A stretch of DNA of 64,000 nt from Caballeronia pedi (lineage in GTDB: Bacteria; Pseudomonadota; Gammaproteobacteria; Burkholderiales; Burkholderiaceae): assembly GCF_001544915.2 (NCBI RefSeq), contig NZ_FCOE02000011.1, forward strand, positions 62,001-126,000, given 5' to 3'. Shown here one piece after another: positions 17,082-26,877 of the stretch. Below the pieces are notes generated by a model, which was not told where the DNA came from, ran no database searches, and saw only the letters and a list, made by a program, of their open reading frames with translations. Positions within the stretch are counted from its first letter, which is position 1, and each line of letters begins with the position of its first letter. The position numbers and the translations under genes are program-made.

Positions 17082-18260
17082 TCACACGATTTCGAACAAG
17101 CCCGCTGCGCCCTGTCCGCCACCGATGCACATCGTGACCACGACGAACTTCGCGCCGCGCCGCTTGCCTTCGATCAGCGCATGCCCCGTCAGACGCGCGC
17201 CCGAGACGCCATACGGATGCCCGACCGCGATCGCGCCGCCGTTCACGTTCAGGCGCTCGTCGGGAATGCCCAGCGTGTCGCGGCAGTGAAGCACCTGCAC
17301 GGCGAAGGCTTCGTTCAATTCCCACAGGCCGATATCGTCGACGGACAGGCCCGCGCGCTTCAACAGCTTCGGCACCGCGAACACCGGACCGATGCCCATT
17401 TCGTCCGGCTCGCAGCCCGCGACCGCGAAGCCGCGGAAGATGCCGAGCGGAGCCAGCCCTTCTTTCTCGGCGAGCGCCGCGCTCATCACGACGCACGCCG
17501 ATGCGCCATCGGAAAACTGGCTCGCGTTGCCCGCCGTGACGACGCCGCCCGGCAGCGCGGTGCGGATGTTCGATACGCCTTCGAGCGTCGTATCGGCGCG
17601 GATGCCTTCGTCGGCGGCGAGCGTCACTTCCTGCGTGAACATGCGCCCCGTCGTTTTGTCGGCGATGCCGGCGAGCACGGTGATCGGCACGATTTCATCG
17701 GCGAATCTGCCCGCCGCCTGCGCCGCCGCCGCGCGCTGTTGCGAACGCACGCCGTATTCGTCCTGCCGCGCCTTCGATATCTCGTAGCGCTTCGCGACGT
17801 TCTCGGCGGTCTGCAGCATCGACCAGTAGATCTCCGGCTTGTGCTGGTTCAGCCAGCCATCGGTCAGCATGTGGCGGTTCATCTCGTTCTGCACGCACGA
17901 GATCGATTCGACGCCGCCCGCGACATACACATCGCCCTCGCCCGCCATCACGCGCTGCGCGGCGAGCGCGATGGTCTGCAGGCCCGACGAGCAGAAGCGG
18001 TTCACCGTCATGCCCGGCACGGAAACCGGCAAGCCGGCGCGCAACGCGATCTGCCGCGCGATGTTCATGCCCGTCGCGCCTTCGGGATTCGCGCAGCCCA
18101 TGATGACGTCTTCGACGCGCGCCGGATCGATGCCCGCGCGCTCGACGACGGCCTTCGTCACATGGCCGCCGAGCGTCGCGCCGTGGGTCATGTTGAGCGC
18201 GCCGCGCCACGATTTGGCGAGCGCGGTGCGCGCCGTCGCTACGATGACTGCATCGGTCAT
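17082..18260 (-). CDS. thiolase (acetyl-CoA acetyltransferase / 3-ketoacyl-CoA thiolase)
   Basis: A 392-residue thiolase that cleaves 3-ketoacyl-CoA or condenses acetyl-CoA. The nucleophile Cys is in NRFCSSGLQTIA, the His in GGAIAVGHPYGVSGAR and the second Cys in CIGGGQGAAG. Degradative and biosynthetic subtypes cannot be told apart with confidence; the context with a FadB-like enzyme favours the FadA role. Its ATG overlaps the stop of the preceding nicotinamidase-like gene by 4 nt (ATGA, 18257-18260), a sign of translational coupling. Confidence 0.93.
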   Translation of the reverse strand: MTDAVIVATARTALAKSWRGALNMTHGATLGGHVTKAVVERAGIDPARVEDVIMGCANPEGATGMNIARQIALRAGLPVSVPGMTVNRFCSSGLQTIALAAQRVMAGEGDVYVAGGVESISCVQNEMNRHMLTDGWLNQHKPEIYWSMLQTAENVAKRYEISKARQDEYGVRSQQRAAAAQAAGRFADEIVPITVLAGIADKTTGRMFTQEVTLAADEGIRADTTLEGVSNIRTALPGGVVTAGNASQFSDGASACVVMSAALAEKEGLAPLGIFRGFAVAGCEPDEMGIGPVFAVPKLLKRAGLSVDDIGLWELNEAFAVQVLHCRDTLGIPDERLNVNGGAIAVGHPYGVSGARLTGHALIEGKRRGAKFVVVTMCIGGGQGAAGLFEIV

Positions 18261-18907
18261 GTCGTCTCCCTTGCTTTCAATACGTCGTCCGAATTCACGC
18301 GTTGCACGCCGGCCGCGCGCATGTCGCGCCACGCCTGGTCGAGCGAGCCGTTCAGGTCGATTGCACGGCACGCGTCCTCGATCACGATGACCTCGAAGCC
18401 CGCCGCGCGCGCATCGAGCGCGGACCACGCGACGCAATAGTCGGTCGCGAGTCCCGCGAGCCAGACGCGCTTCGCACCTACATTGAGCAGATAGCCTTCG
18501 AGGCCTGTCGGCGTCGCGCGATCCGCTTCGATGAACGCCGAGTAGCTATCGACGTGCTCGTGATGCCCCTTGCGAATCACGAGGCGCGCGTGCGGCACAT
18601 GCAGATCGCGATGCAGCGCCGCGCCTTGCGTGTCCTGCACGCAATGCACCGGCCACAGCACCTGTTCGCCATAGGGCAGCGTCATCATCTCGAACGGCTG
18701 GCGGCCCGCGTGATTCGCGGCGAACGAGACGTGCGAGCGCGGATGCCAGTCCTGCGTCAGCACGACGTGCGAGAACCGGCGCGCAAGCCGGTTGATGACG
18801 GGCACGACTTCATCGCCGCGTGCGACCGCGAGCGCGCCGCCCGGCATGAAGTCGACCTGCACATCGACGACGAGGAATACATCTTCGACGGGTTTCATCT
18901 CAGTCAT
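18257..18907 (-). CDS. pncA: nicotinamidase / isochorismatase-family hydrolase
   Basis: A 216-residue cysteine hydrolase. The DVQVDF Asp, the Lys in VIRKGHH and the Cys in ATDYC form the catalytic triad, and DWHPRSHVSF carries the metal-binding Asp and His residues typical of nicotinamidase, which turns nicotinamide into nicotinate for NAD salvage. The start at 18907 has GGA upstream and overlaps the stop of the FadB-like gene by 8 nt (ATGACTGA); ATGs at 18919 and 18898 are alternatives. It is sandwiched with overlaps between fadB-like and thiolase genes, an unusual operon position for NAD salvage. Confidence 0.9.
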   Translation of the reverse strand: MTEMKPVEDVFLVVDVQVDFMPGGALAVARGDEVVPVINRLARRFSHVVLTQDWHPRSHVSFAANHAGRQPFEMMTLPYGEQVLWPVHCVQDTQGAALHRDLHVPHARLVIRKGHHEHVDSYSAFIEADRATPTGLEGYLLNVGAKRVWLAGLATDYCVAWSALDARAAGFEVIVIEDACRAIDLNGSLDQAWRDMRAAGVQRVNSDDVLKARETT

Positions 18908-20984
18908 TGAAGCGTCCATTCGATTGCGCGAGTTCGGTCACGCGCGCGGCAGGCTGCCACGCTTCGCCGTTGGTCTGCTTCGCGTACTTGCGCATTGCGC
19001 GTTCAACGTTGTAGAGGCCGATGGTGTCCGCGTAGAGCATCGGACCGCCGCGCCAGATCGGAAAGCCATAGCCCGTCAGATAGACCATGTCGATATCCGA
19101 CGCCTTGCCGGCGATGCCTTCGTCGAGAATCTTCGCCCCTTCGTTGACCAGCGCGAGCACGAGACGCTCGACGATCTCTTCATCGCCGATCTTGCGCCGC
19201 TCGACGCCCTGCTCCTTCGAATACGCGACGATCATTTCATCGACCTGTTTCGAGGGCGCCGCATCGCGCTTGCCCGCCTGATAGTCGTACCAGCCCGCGC
19301 CGGTCTTCTGTCCGAAGCGGCCCATTTCGCAGAGACGATCCGCGACGCGCGAATAACGCAGATCCGGCTGCTCCCGATAGCGGCGCTTCCTGATCGCCCA
19401 GCCGATGTCGTTGCCCGCGAGATCGCTCATGCGAAACGGGCCCATTGCGAAGCCGAAGGTCTCGATCGCGCGATCGATCTGCGCGGGCAGCGCGCCCTCT
19501 TCCAGCATGAAGAGCGCTTGCCGGATGTACTGCTCGATCATGCGGTTGCCGATGAAGCCGTCGCACACGCCCGACACCACCGCCGTCTTTTTGATTTTCT
19601 TCGCGAGCTGCATGACGGTCGCGAGCACGTCCTTCTCCGTCTTTGCGCCGCGCACGACTTCGAGCAGCTTCATCACATTCGCGGGGCTGAAGAAGTGCAT
19701 GCCGATCACATCGCCGGGGCGCTTCGTGAAAGAGGCGATGCGGTTCAGATCGAGCGTCGACGTATTCGATGCGAGGATCGCGCCCGGCTTCGCGACGTCA
19801 TCGAGCTGGCGGAACACCTGTTCCTTCACGCTCAGCTCTTCGAACACGGCTTCGATGATGAGGTCCGCGTGCGCGAGGTCGGCGTAGGCGAGCGTCGGCT
19901 GAATCAGCGCGATGCGCGTTTCGACCTGCTCCTGCGTGAGCTTGCCTTTCTTGACCTGCGCTTCGTAGTTGCGGCGAATCGTGGCGATGCCGCGATCGAG
20001 CGCGTCCTGCTTCGTTTCGAGCAGCGTGACGGGCAGCCCCGCGTTGAGGAAGTTCATCGCGATGCCGCCGCCCATCGTGCCCGCGCCGATCACGCCGATG
20101 CGTTCGATCTTCCTGACAGGCGTATTCGACGGCACATCGGCGACCTTGGCCGCCGCGCGCTCGCCGAAGAACGCATGTCGCAGCGCGCGGCTTTCGGGCG
20201 TCTGCACGAGCGCGAGAAAGCACTCGCGCTCGAATGCGAGGCCGCGCTCGAAGCCTTCCTTCACGCCTTTTTCGACGGCGTCGATGCACTTGTGCGGCGC
20301 CGGGAAATGCTTCGCGACCGCCGCGACGCCGTTCCGCGCGAACTGGATGAAGCCTTCGGCATTCGGATGTTCGATCTTGCGATCGCGCACCTTCGGATAA
20401 GGAGCGCCGCGCTCGGCGACGCGCTTTGCGAACGACAGCGCGTGCTCCAGCAGATCGCCTTCGGCGAGTTCGTCGAAGAGCGCGGTTTGCGCGAGCTTCT
20501 CGGACAGCACCGGCGTGCCCGACACGATCATGTTCAGCGCGGTTTCCAGCCCGACCACGCGCGGCAGGCGCTGCGTGCCGCCCGCTCCGGGCAGCAAACC
20601 GAGCTTCACTTCCGGCAGCGCGATCTGCGCGCCGGGCGCGGCGATGCGGTAATGCGCGCCGAGCGCAAGTTCGAGACCGCCGCCCATCGCGACCGCGTGG
20701 ATCGCCGCGATCACGGGCTTCGTGCTCGCTTCGAGCGCCTTGATCACGGTCATGAGCGTCGGCTCTTGCGTGGCTTTCGGCGTGTTGAATTCGGTGATGT
20801 CCGCACCGCCCGAAAACGCCTTGCCCGCGCCGATGATGACGACGGCTCGCACCTCGTTGCTATCGTTCGCGCGCTCGATGCCTTCGACGATGCCGAGGCG
20901 CGTCGAATGCCCAAGCCCGTTGACGGGCGGATTGTCGAGCGTGAGTACGGCGACATCGCCGCGTATCGCGTAATCCACTGCCAT
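18900..20984 (-). CDS. bifunctional enoyl-CoA hydratase / 3-hydroxyacyl-CoA dehydrogenase (FadB/FadJ-like)
   Basis: A 694-residue fusion. Residues about 1-185 are a crotonase domain (GGGLELALGAHYRIA, LPEVKLGLLPGAGGTQRLP with the catalytic Glu). The dehydrogenase part begins near residue 295 with the NAD loop IGVIGAGTMGGGIA and contains HFFSPANVMKLLEVV; two C-terminal helical domains follow. It performs the middle steps of fatty-acid beta-oxidation. The start at 20984 (MAVDYAIRGDVAV) has GGAGA 9 nt upstream. It heads an operon with the nicotinamidase-like gene and thiolase (8- and 4-nt overlaps). A promoter and palindromes lie just upstream. Confidence 0.95.
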   Translation of the reverse strand: MAVDYAIRGDVAVLTLDNPPVNGLGHSTRLGIVEGIERANDSNEVRAVVIIGAGKAFSGGADITEFNTPKATQEPTLMTVIKALEASTKPVIAAIHAVAMGGGLELALGAHYRIAAPGAQIALPEVKLGLLPGAGGTQRLPRVVGLETALNMIVSGTPVLSEKLAQTALFDELAEGDLLEHALSFAKRVAERGAPYPKVRDRKIEHPNAEGFIQFARNGVAAVAKHFPAPHKCIDAVEKGVKEGFERGLAFERECFLALVQTPESRALRHAFFGERAAAKVADVPSNTPVRKIERIGVIGAGTMGGGIAMNFLNAGLPVTLLETKQDALDRGIATIRRNYEAQVKKGKLTQEQVETRIALIQPTLAYADLAHADLIIEAVFEELSVKEQVFRQLDDVAKPGAILASNTSTLDLNRIASFTKRPGDVIGMHFFSPANVMKLLEVVRGAKTEKDVLATVMQLAKKIKKTAVVSGVCDGFIGNRMIEQYIRQALFMLEEGALPAQIDRAIETFGFAMGPFRMSDLAGNDIGWAIRKRRYREQPDLRYSRVADRLCEMGRFGQKTGAGWYDYQAGKRDAAPSKQVDEMIVAYSKEQGVERRKIGDEEIVERLVLALVNEGAKILDEGIAGKASDIDMVYLTGYGFPIWRGGPMLYADTIGLYNVERAMRKYAKQTNGEAWQPAARVTELAQSNGRFND

Positions 20985-21036
20985 GAAGGTGTCTCCTTTT
21001 CGGCTGGATACTGATTGAATTGTCGGTGATGGGCGC

Positions 21037-21065
21037 AGAATACACAAAAAAGCACGATCGTTCAA
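21037..21065 (-). promoter_or_regulatory. sigma70-like promoter of the fadB-like operon with palindromic operator candidates
   Basis: On the minus strand a -35 TTGAAC (21065-21060), 17-nt spacer and -10 TATTCT (21042-21037) lie 53 nt before the FadB-like start. The perfect palindrome ACGATCGT (21054-21061) overlaps the spacer and -35, and TTCAATTGAA (21061-21070) lies against the -35. TetR-type regulators of lipid catabolism often bind such sites; the regulator is not known here. Confidence 0.55.
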
Positions 21066-21107
21066 TTGAAGAATTCGCGCGGATCAACAGCGCCGAAAAA
21101 GCAGAAA

Positions 21108-21136
21108 GCCCCGGCTCCGCTCGCGCGGACCGGGGC
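21108..21136 (-). terminator. terminator of the acyl-CoA ligase gene
   Basis: A stem GCCCCGG/CCGGGGC (21108-21114 with 21130-21136) follows the stop of the ligase gene; on the minus strand it is trailed by CTTTCTGCTTTTTC. It separates the ligase from the fadB-like operon. Confidence 0.65.
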
Positions 21137-21155
21137 GTTGAAAAGGCGATCGGCG

Positions 21156-22814
21156 TTAAACGGGATTCTCGGCCGCGCCCGGCAATACGTAATCGCGATA
21201 CTGCTCGCGCAGCCGCACTTTTTGCAGCTTGCCGGTTGCGGTATGCGGCAATTCCTGCGCGAACACGACATCGTCCGGAATCCACCACTTCGCGACCTTG
21301 CCCTCGAAATGCGCGAGCAGTTCCTCGCGTGTCACCGTGGCGCCCGGTTTCAGTACCGCGACGATCAGCGGCCGCTCCGTCCACTTCGGATGCGAGCACG
21401 CGATGCACGCCGCTTCCGCGACCTGCGGATGCGACACCGCGACGTTCTCCAGATCGATCGAACTGATCCATTCGCCGCCGGACTTGATCACGTCCTTGCT
21501 GCGATCGGTGATGTGCATGAAGCCATCCGAATCGATGGTGGCGACATCGCCGGTCGGGAACCAGCCATCGATGAGCGGCGAGTCGTCGCGACGGAAATAG
21601 CGGTCGATGACCCACGGTCCGCGCACATACAGATCGCCGAACGACTGGCCGTCCCACGGGAGTTCGCGGCCGTCGTCGCCGACCACTTTCATGTCGACGC
21701 CGCAGATCGCGTGGCCCTGCTTCTCCAGCGACTGACGCTGCGCTTCGAGCGGGCGCTGCTTCTGCTTGAAGGAGAGGCGCGAGAGCGTGCCGAGCGGCGA
21801 CATCTCCGTCATGCCCCACGCGTGGATCACCTGCACGCCGTAGTCTTCCTCGAAGGTGCGCAGCATCGCGGGCGGGCACGCCGAGCCGCCGATCACCGTG
21901 CGCCTGAGGGTCGAGAAGCGCAGGTTCTGCTGCTTCATGTGGGCGAGCAGGCCCATCCAGACCGTCGGCACGCCGGCCGAATACGTGACGCCCTCCGCTT
22001 CCATCAAGTCATAGAGCGACTTGCCGTCGAGGTCCTTGCCGGGAAATACGAGCTTCGCGCCGACGAGCGGCCCGGCGTGCGGAATGCCCCACGCGTTGAC
22101 ATGGAACATCGGCACGACGGGGAGAATCGCATCGCTCGCTGATGCGCCCATCGCGTCGGGGAGCGCCGCGCCGTAGGCATGCAGCACCGTCGAGCGATGC
22201 GAGTACAGCGCGCCCTTCGGATTGCCCGTCGTGCCCGACGTGTAGCAGAGAAACGAAGCCTGGCGTTCGTCGAGCATCGGCCATTCGTAGTCGCCGTCCT
22301 GCTCGCCGATGAGGCTCTCGTAGCTCATCACCGGCACGCTCATGTTCGACAGATGCTCGCCGATGCACGCGGCGTCGCCGAGCGCGATCCAGCCTTTCAC
22401 GTTCGGGCACTGCGGCGCGATGAGTTCGACGAGCGGGCCAAAAGTCATGTCGAAGCAGATGTACGAATCGTCCGCGTGATCGATGATGAACGCGATCTGA
22501 TCGGGAAAGAGGCGCGGGTTGATCGTGTGGCAGACCGCGCCCATGCCGCTCACGCCGTAATAGCACTCCAGATGCCGGTAGCCGTTCCATGCGAGCGTGC
22601 CGATGCGCTCGCCCTGTTCAACGCCGAGCGCAACCAGCGCCTGCGCAAGCTGTTTCGCCCGCTTTTCGCAATCGCGGTAGGTATAACGGTGGATATCGCC
22701 TTCGATGCGGCGCGACACGATCTCGTTGTCGCCGAAGTGGCGCGAGGCATAAGACAGCAGGGACGACGCGAGCAGCGGTACTTCCATCATCTGGCCGTAG
22801 AGCGGCGACGTCAT
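21156..22814 (-). CDS. acyl-CoA synthetase (AMP-forming)
   Basis: A 552-residue ANL-superfamily ligase that activates a fatty or related carboxylic acid to its CoA thioester via an acyl-AMP. Visible motifs: P-loop YTSGTTGNPKGALYSHRS, GMTEMSPLGT, GWFPTGDVATIDSDG with the ribose-binding Asp, RSKDVIKSGGEWIS hinge, and the C-terminal catalytic Lys in TATGKLQK. Chain-length preference is not readable; close relatives are variously named medium/long-chain or 3-methylthiopropionyl-CoA ligase. Start at 22814 (MTSPLYGQMM) has AGGA upstream. It lies 171 nt upstream of the FadB-like gene with its own terminator and is divergent from selO. Confidence 0.92.
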   Translation of the reverse strand: MTSPLYGQMMEVPLLASSLLSYASRHFGDNEIVSRRIEGDIHRYTYRDCEKRAKQLAQALVALGVEQGERIGTLAWNGYRHLECYYGVSGMGAVCHTINPRLFPDQIAFIIDHADDSYICFDMTFGPLVELIAPQCPNVKGWIALGDAACIGEHLSNMSVPVMSYESLIGEQDGDYEWPMLDERQASFLCYTSGTTGNPKGALYSHRSTVLHAYGAALPDAMGASASDAILPVVPMFHVNAWGIPHAGPLVGAKLVFPGKDLDGKSLYDLMEAEGVTYSAGVPTVWMGLLAHMKQQNLRFSTLRRTVIGGSACPPAMLRTFEEDYGVQVIHAWGMTEMSPLGTLSRLSFKQKQRPLEAQRQSLEKQGHAICGVDMKVVGDDGRELPWDGQSFGDLYVRGPWVIDRYFRRDDSPLIDGWFPTGDVATIDSDGFMHITDRSKDVIKSGGEWISSIDLENVAVSHPQVAEAACIACSHPKWTERPLIVAVLKPGATVTREELLAHFEGKVAKWWIPDDVVFAQELPHTATGKLQKVRLREQYRDYVLPGAAENPV

Positions 22815-22902
22815 AGGCAATGTCCTCGATGGGTTGACGGGCCGGCTCCTGCAGGCCCGCGGACGCGGATTTACAATATCGTTTAACTCTGAGGCGCTCA
22901 AT

Positions 22903-24495
<1,593 letters not shown>

Positions 24496-24541
24496 GATCG
24501 CCCTTATATACAGGGCCTTGCGGCCACATCAAAGGAATCAC

Positions 24542-24958
24542 ATGAGCCACGACGACACCCCGACGAGCTATCCGCTGCAAAAGGACGACGCCACTTATCG
24601 TCGCGAACTCGACGAGATGCAGTACCAGGTCACGCGCCACGCCGTGACCGAACGCCCTTTTACCGGCAAATACTGGGATCACGACGAGCGCGGCATCTAT
24701 GACTGCGTGTGTTGCGGCACACCGCTTTTCGAATCCGACACGAAATTCGATGCAGGCTGCGGCTGGCCCAGCTACTTCAAGCCGATCAACGGCGAAGTAA
24801 TCCAGGAAAAAACCGACCGCACGCACGGCATGTTGCGTATCGAAGTGCTGTGCAAGAACTGCGGCGCGCATCTCGGCCACGTATTCGAAGACGGCCCCGC
24901 GCCGACCGGTTTGCGGTATTGCATCAACTCGGCTGCGCTACAATTCGAACCCAAGTAA
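24542..24958 (+). CDS. msrB: peptide-methionine (R)-S-oxide reductase
   Basis: A 138-residue MsrB that repairs the R form of methionine sulfoxide in proteins. It has the zinc Cys pairs (Cys55/58 and Cys104/107), GCGWPSY at 72-78, the His of GHVFEDGP and the catalytic Cys127 in RYCINSAAL. No signal peptide, so cytosolic. The start at 24542 is the family N-terminus; the frame opens further upstream into selO without homology. It follows selO and precedes yciB, bolA and a PPIase in the same direction, a common Burkholderia order. Confidence 0.97.
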   Translation: MSHDDTPTSYPLQKDDATYRRELDEMQYQVTRHAVTERPFTGKYWDHDERGIYDCVCCGTPLFESDTKFDAGCGWPSYFKPINGEVIQEKTDRTHGMLRIEVLCKNCGAHLGHVFEDGPAPTGLRYCINSAALQFEPK

Positions 24959-25089
24959 GCGCGAGTCCGGCACGGGGCGCCCGGTAGCGCTCCGCATTCC
25001 GTCGCATCGACGCCCGCACCTTTACCGGTCGGGCGCTCGCCACTCGCGCGCCCTGCACCGCATCCGGTGCCCATCACCTCCGGCCGCCA

Positions 25090-25626
25090 ATGAAATTTCT
25101 GTTCGATCTGTTTCCGATCATCCTCTTTTTCGTCGCATTCAAGGTATGGGGCATCTATACCGCGACGGCGGTCGCGATCGCCGCGACGCTCGTGCAGATC
25201 GCCTGGGTCGCGTTCCGGCATCGCAAGGTCGATGCGATGCTGTGGGTCAGTCTCGGTGTCGTCGTCGTGTTCGGCGGCGCGACCCTCGTGCTGCACAACG
25301 ATACCTTCATCAAATGGAAGCCGACCGCGTTGTACTGGCTCTTCGCGTTCGCGCTGATCGTCGCGCAGATCGGTTTCAGAAAGAATCTGATCGAAGCGAT
25401 GATGGGCAAGCAGATCGTGTTGCCGCATCGCGTGTGGGGACAATTGAATGTCGCGTGGGCGGTGTTCTTCGCGCTGCTCGGCATCGTGAACCTGTTCGTC
25501 GCGTATAACTTCACCACCGATCAGTGGGTGAACTTCAAGCTGTTCGGCGCGACGGGATGTCTGGTCGTGTTCATCGTCGCGCAAAGCTTCTGGCTCGCGA
25601 AATACATGAAGGAGGACGGGCAATGA
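25090..25626 (+). CDS. yciB: inner-membrane septation protein YciB (IspZ)
   Basis: A 178-residue integral membrane protein with five hydrophobic helices (starting at FDLFPIILFFVAFKV, ATAVAIAATLVQI, AMLWVSLGVVVVF, ALYWLFAFALIVAQ and LNVAWAVFFALLGIVN). The N-terminus MKFLFDLFPIILFF and the motif WKPTALYWLF are diagnostic. YciB affects cell-envelope synthesis and division and interacts with elongasome and divisome proteins in E. coli; its molecular action is not settled. Its stop overlaps the start of the next gene by 4 nt (ATGA at 25623), indicating coupling. Confidence 0.95.
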   Translation: MKFLFDLFPIILFFVAFKVWGIYTATAVAIAATLVQIAWVAFRHRKVDAMLWVSLGVVVVFGGATLVLHNDTFIKWKPTALYWLFAFALIVAQIGFRKNLIEAMMGKQIVLPHRVWGQLNVAWAVFFALLGIVNLFVAYNFTTDQWVNFKLFGATGCLVVFIVAQSFWLAKYMKEDGQ

Positions 25627-25937
25627 GCGCATCGTTCGATTTCACCAACGCATCGGCGGCGGACAAGATCGCGCATCTCGAAGCGCGCCTGAACGCCGCA
25701 CTGCAACCGCATTCGGTACACATCGACGACGACAGCGCCGCGCACGCGGGCCATGCCGGCGCTGCGGCGGGCAGCCACTACACGGTGACGATCGTCGCGG
25801 AATGCTTCGCCGGCCGGGCGCGCGTGGCGCGACATCGGCTGGTGTATGATGCGCTGGCCGAGGAAATGCGGCGCGGCGTGCACGCGCTCGCGATCCGGGC
25901 TTACACGCCGCAGGAGTTCGCAGAACAATTCCAATAG
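25623..25937 (+). CDS. BolA-family protein
   Basis: A 104-residue BolA domain: ARLNAALQPHSVHIDDDSAAH with a conserved His region, the central GSHYTVTIVAECFAGRARVARHR, and VYDALAEEMRRGVHALAIRAYTP. BolA proteins bind monothiol glutaredoxins with a shared 2Fe-2S cluster or DNA. The insert HAGHAGAAAG after the DD pair is longer than in E. coli BolA. Translationally coupled to yciB by a 4-nt overlap and followed after 82 nt by a PPIase gene. The conserved order across Burkholderia suggests co-expression, not a shared pathway. Confidence 0.92.
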   Translation: MSASFDFTNASAADKIAHLEARLNAALQPHSVHIDDDSAAHAGHAGAAAGSHYTVTIVAECFAGRARVARHRLVYDALAEEMRRGVHALAIRAYTPQEFAEQFQ

Positions 25938-26019
25938 ACACACGCGCGGTTCATCAATCAAGCCTTGCCTCTTTAATCTCGCCCTTGAAGGCGTCAGTCT
26001 GCTCAGTTAGGAACCTTCG

Positions 26020-26802
26020 ATGACTTTGAAAAAACCCCGCGTCTGGGTGTTGCTCGCTGCATTCGCGGCTGCTCCCGCGTTTGCGCAAAACATCGCCGTC
26101 GTCAACGGCACGCCGATTCCCACGTCGCGCGCCGATGCGCTCGTTAAACAGCTCGTGGCGCAGGGTCAACAGGATTCGCCGCAACTTCAGCAGGCGGTGC
26201 GCGAGGAACTCATCAACCGCGAAATCCTCATGCAGGAAGCGGCGCGCGAAGGCATCGCGACGCGCCCCGATGTGAAGGCGCAAGTCGCCGTCGCGCAACA
26301 GACCGTGGTGCTGCGCGCGCTGATCGAAGATTTCGTGAAGAAGAACACGCCGACCGACGCCGAGATCAAGGCGCGCTATGACCAGCTCGTCAAGCAGAAC
26401 GGCGGCGGCAAGGAACTGCATCTGCATCACATTCTCGTCGAGGACGAAGCGCAGGCGAAGGATCTGATCGCGAAGATCAAGGGCGGCGCAAGCTTCGAGG
26501 ATCTCGCGAAGCAATATTCGAAGGACCCGGGATCGGGCAAGAACGGCGGCGATCTGGACTGGTCGTCGCCTTCGGCTTACGTGCCCGAGTTCGGTGCGGC
26601 AGCGGAGAAGCTGAAAAAGGGTGAAGTGACGCCTCAGCCGGTGAAGACGCAGTTCGGCTGGCACGTCATCCGCCTGGATGATTCGCGTGAAGTCGCCCCG
26701 CCGCCGCTCGAGCAGGTGAAGGCGCAGATTGCGCAGCAGATTCAGCAGGAGAAGCTGCAGACGTTCGAAGAGGGTCTGCGGAACAAGGCGGTGGTGAAGT
26801 AA
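26020..26802 (+). CDS. periplasmic parvulin-type peptidyl-prolyl isomerase
   Basis: A 260-residue exported foldase. The signal peptide ends at AFAQN (about residue 23). Residues 24-120 form a SurA/PrsA-like helical chaperone part and about 133-225 a parvulin domain (ELHLHHILVEDEAQAKDL, GASFEDLAKQYSKDPGSG, GGDLDWSSP, FGWHVIRLDD). It should help fold periplasmic and outer-membrane proteins. The last 30 residues are Gln/Glu-rich and helical. GGAA lies upstream of the ATG. It ends the msrB-yciB-bolA run and is followed by a strong terminator. Confidence 0.95.
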   Translation: MTLKKPRVWVLLAAFAAAPAFAQNIAVVNGTPIPTSRADALVKQLVAQGQQDSPQLQQAVREELINREILMQEAAREGIATRPDVKAQVAVAQQTVVLRALIEDFVKKNTPTDAEIKARYDQLVKQNGGGKELHLHHILVEDEAQAKDLIAKIKGGASFEDLAKQYSKDPGSGKNGGDLDWSSPSAYVPEFGAAAEKLKKGEVTPQPVKTQFGWHVIRLDDSREVAPPPLEQVKAQIAQQIQQEKLQTFEEGLRNKAVVK

Positions 26803-26836
26803 GCGCCCTCGCCTTTCCTTTCGCGATGCGATCGAA

Positions 26837-26869
26837 GACAAAGCCGCCCTCGGGCGGCTTTGTCGTTTC
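26837..26869 (+). terminator. bidirectional hairpin terminator
   Basis: A 12-bp stem GACAAAGCCGCC/GGCGGCTTTGTC (26837-26848 with 26853-26864) with a CTCG loop, followed by GTTT. It lies between the convergent PPIase and GH20 genes; the A-rich left side makes it usable in both directions. Confidence 0.8.
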
Positions 26870-26877
26870 CAGCACCA

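Noticed and set aside
18792..21014. A 740-codon plus-strand frame over the FadB-like gene
   Set aside because: Antisense shadow; the minus-strand gene has complete crotonase and dehydrogenase motifs.
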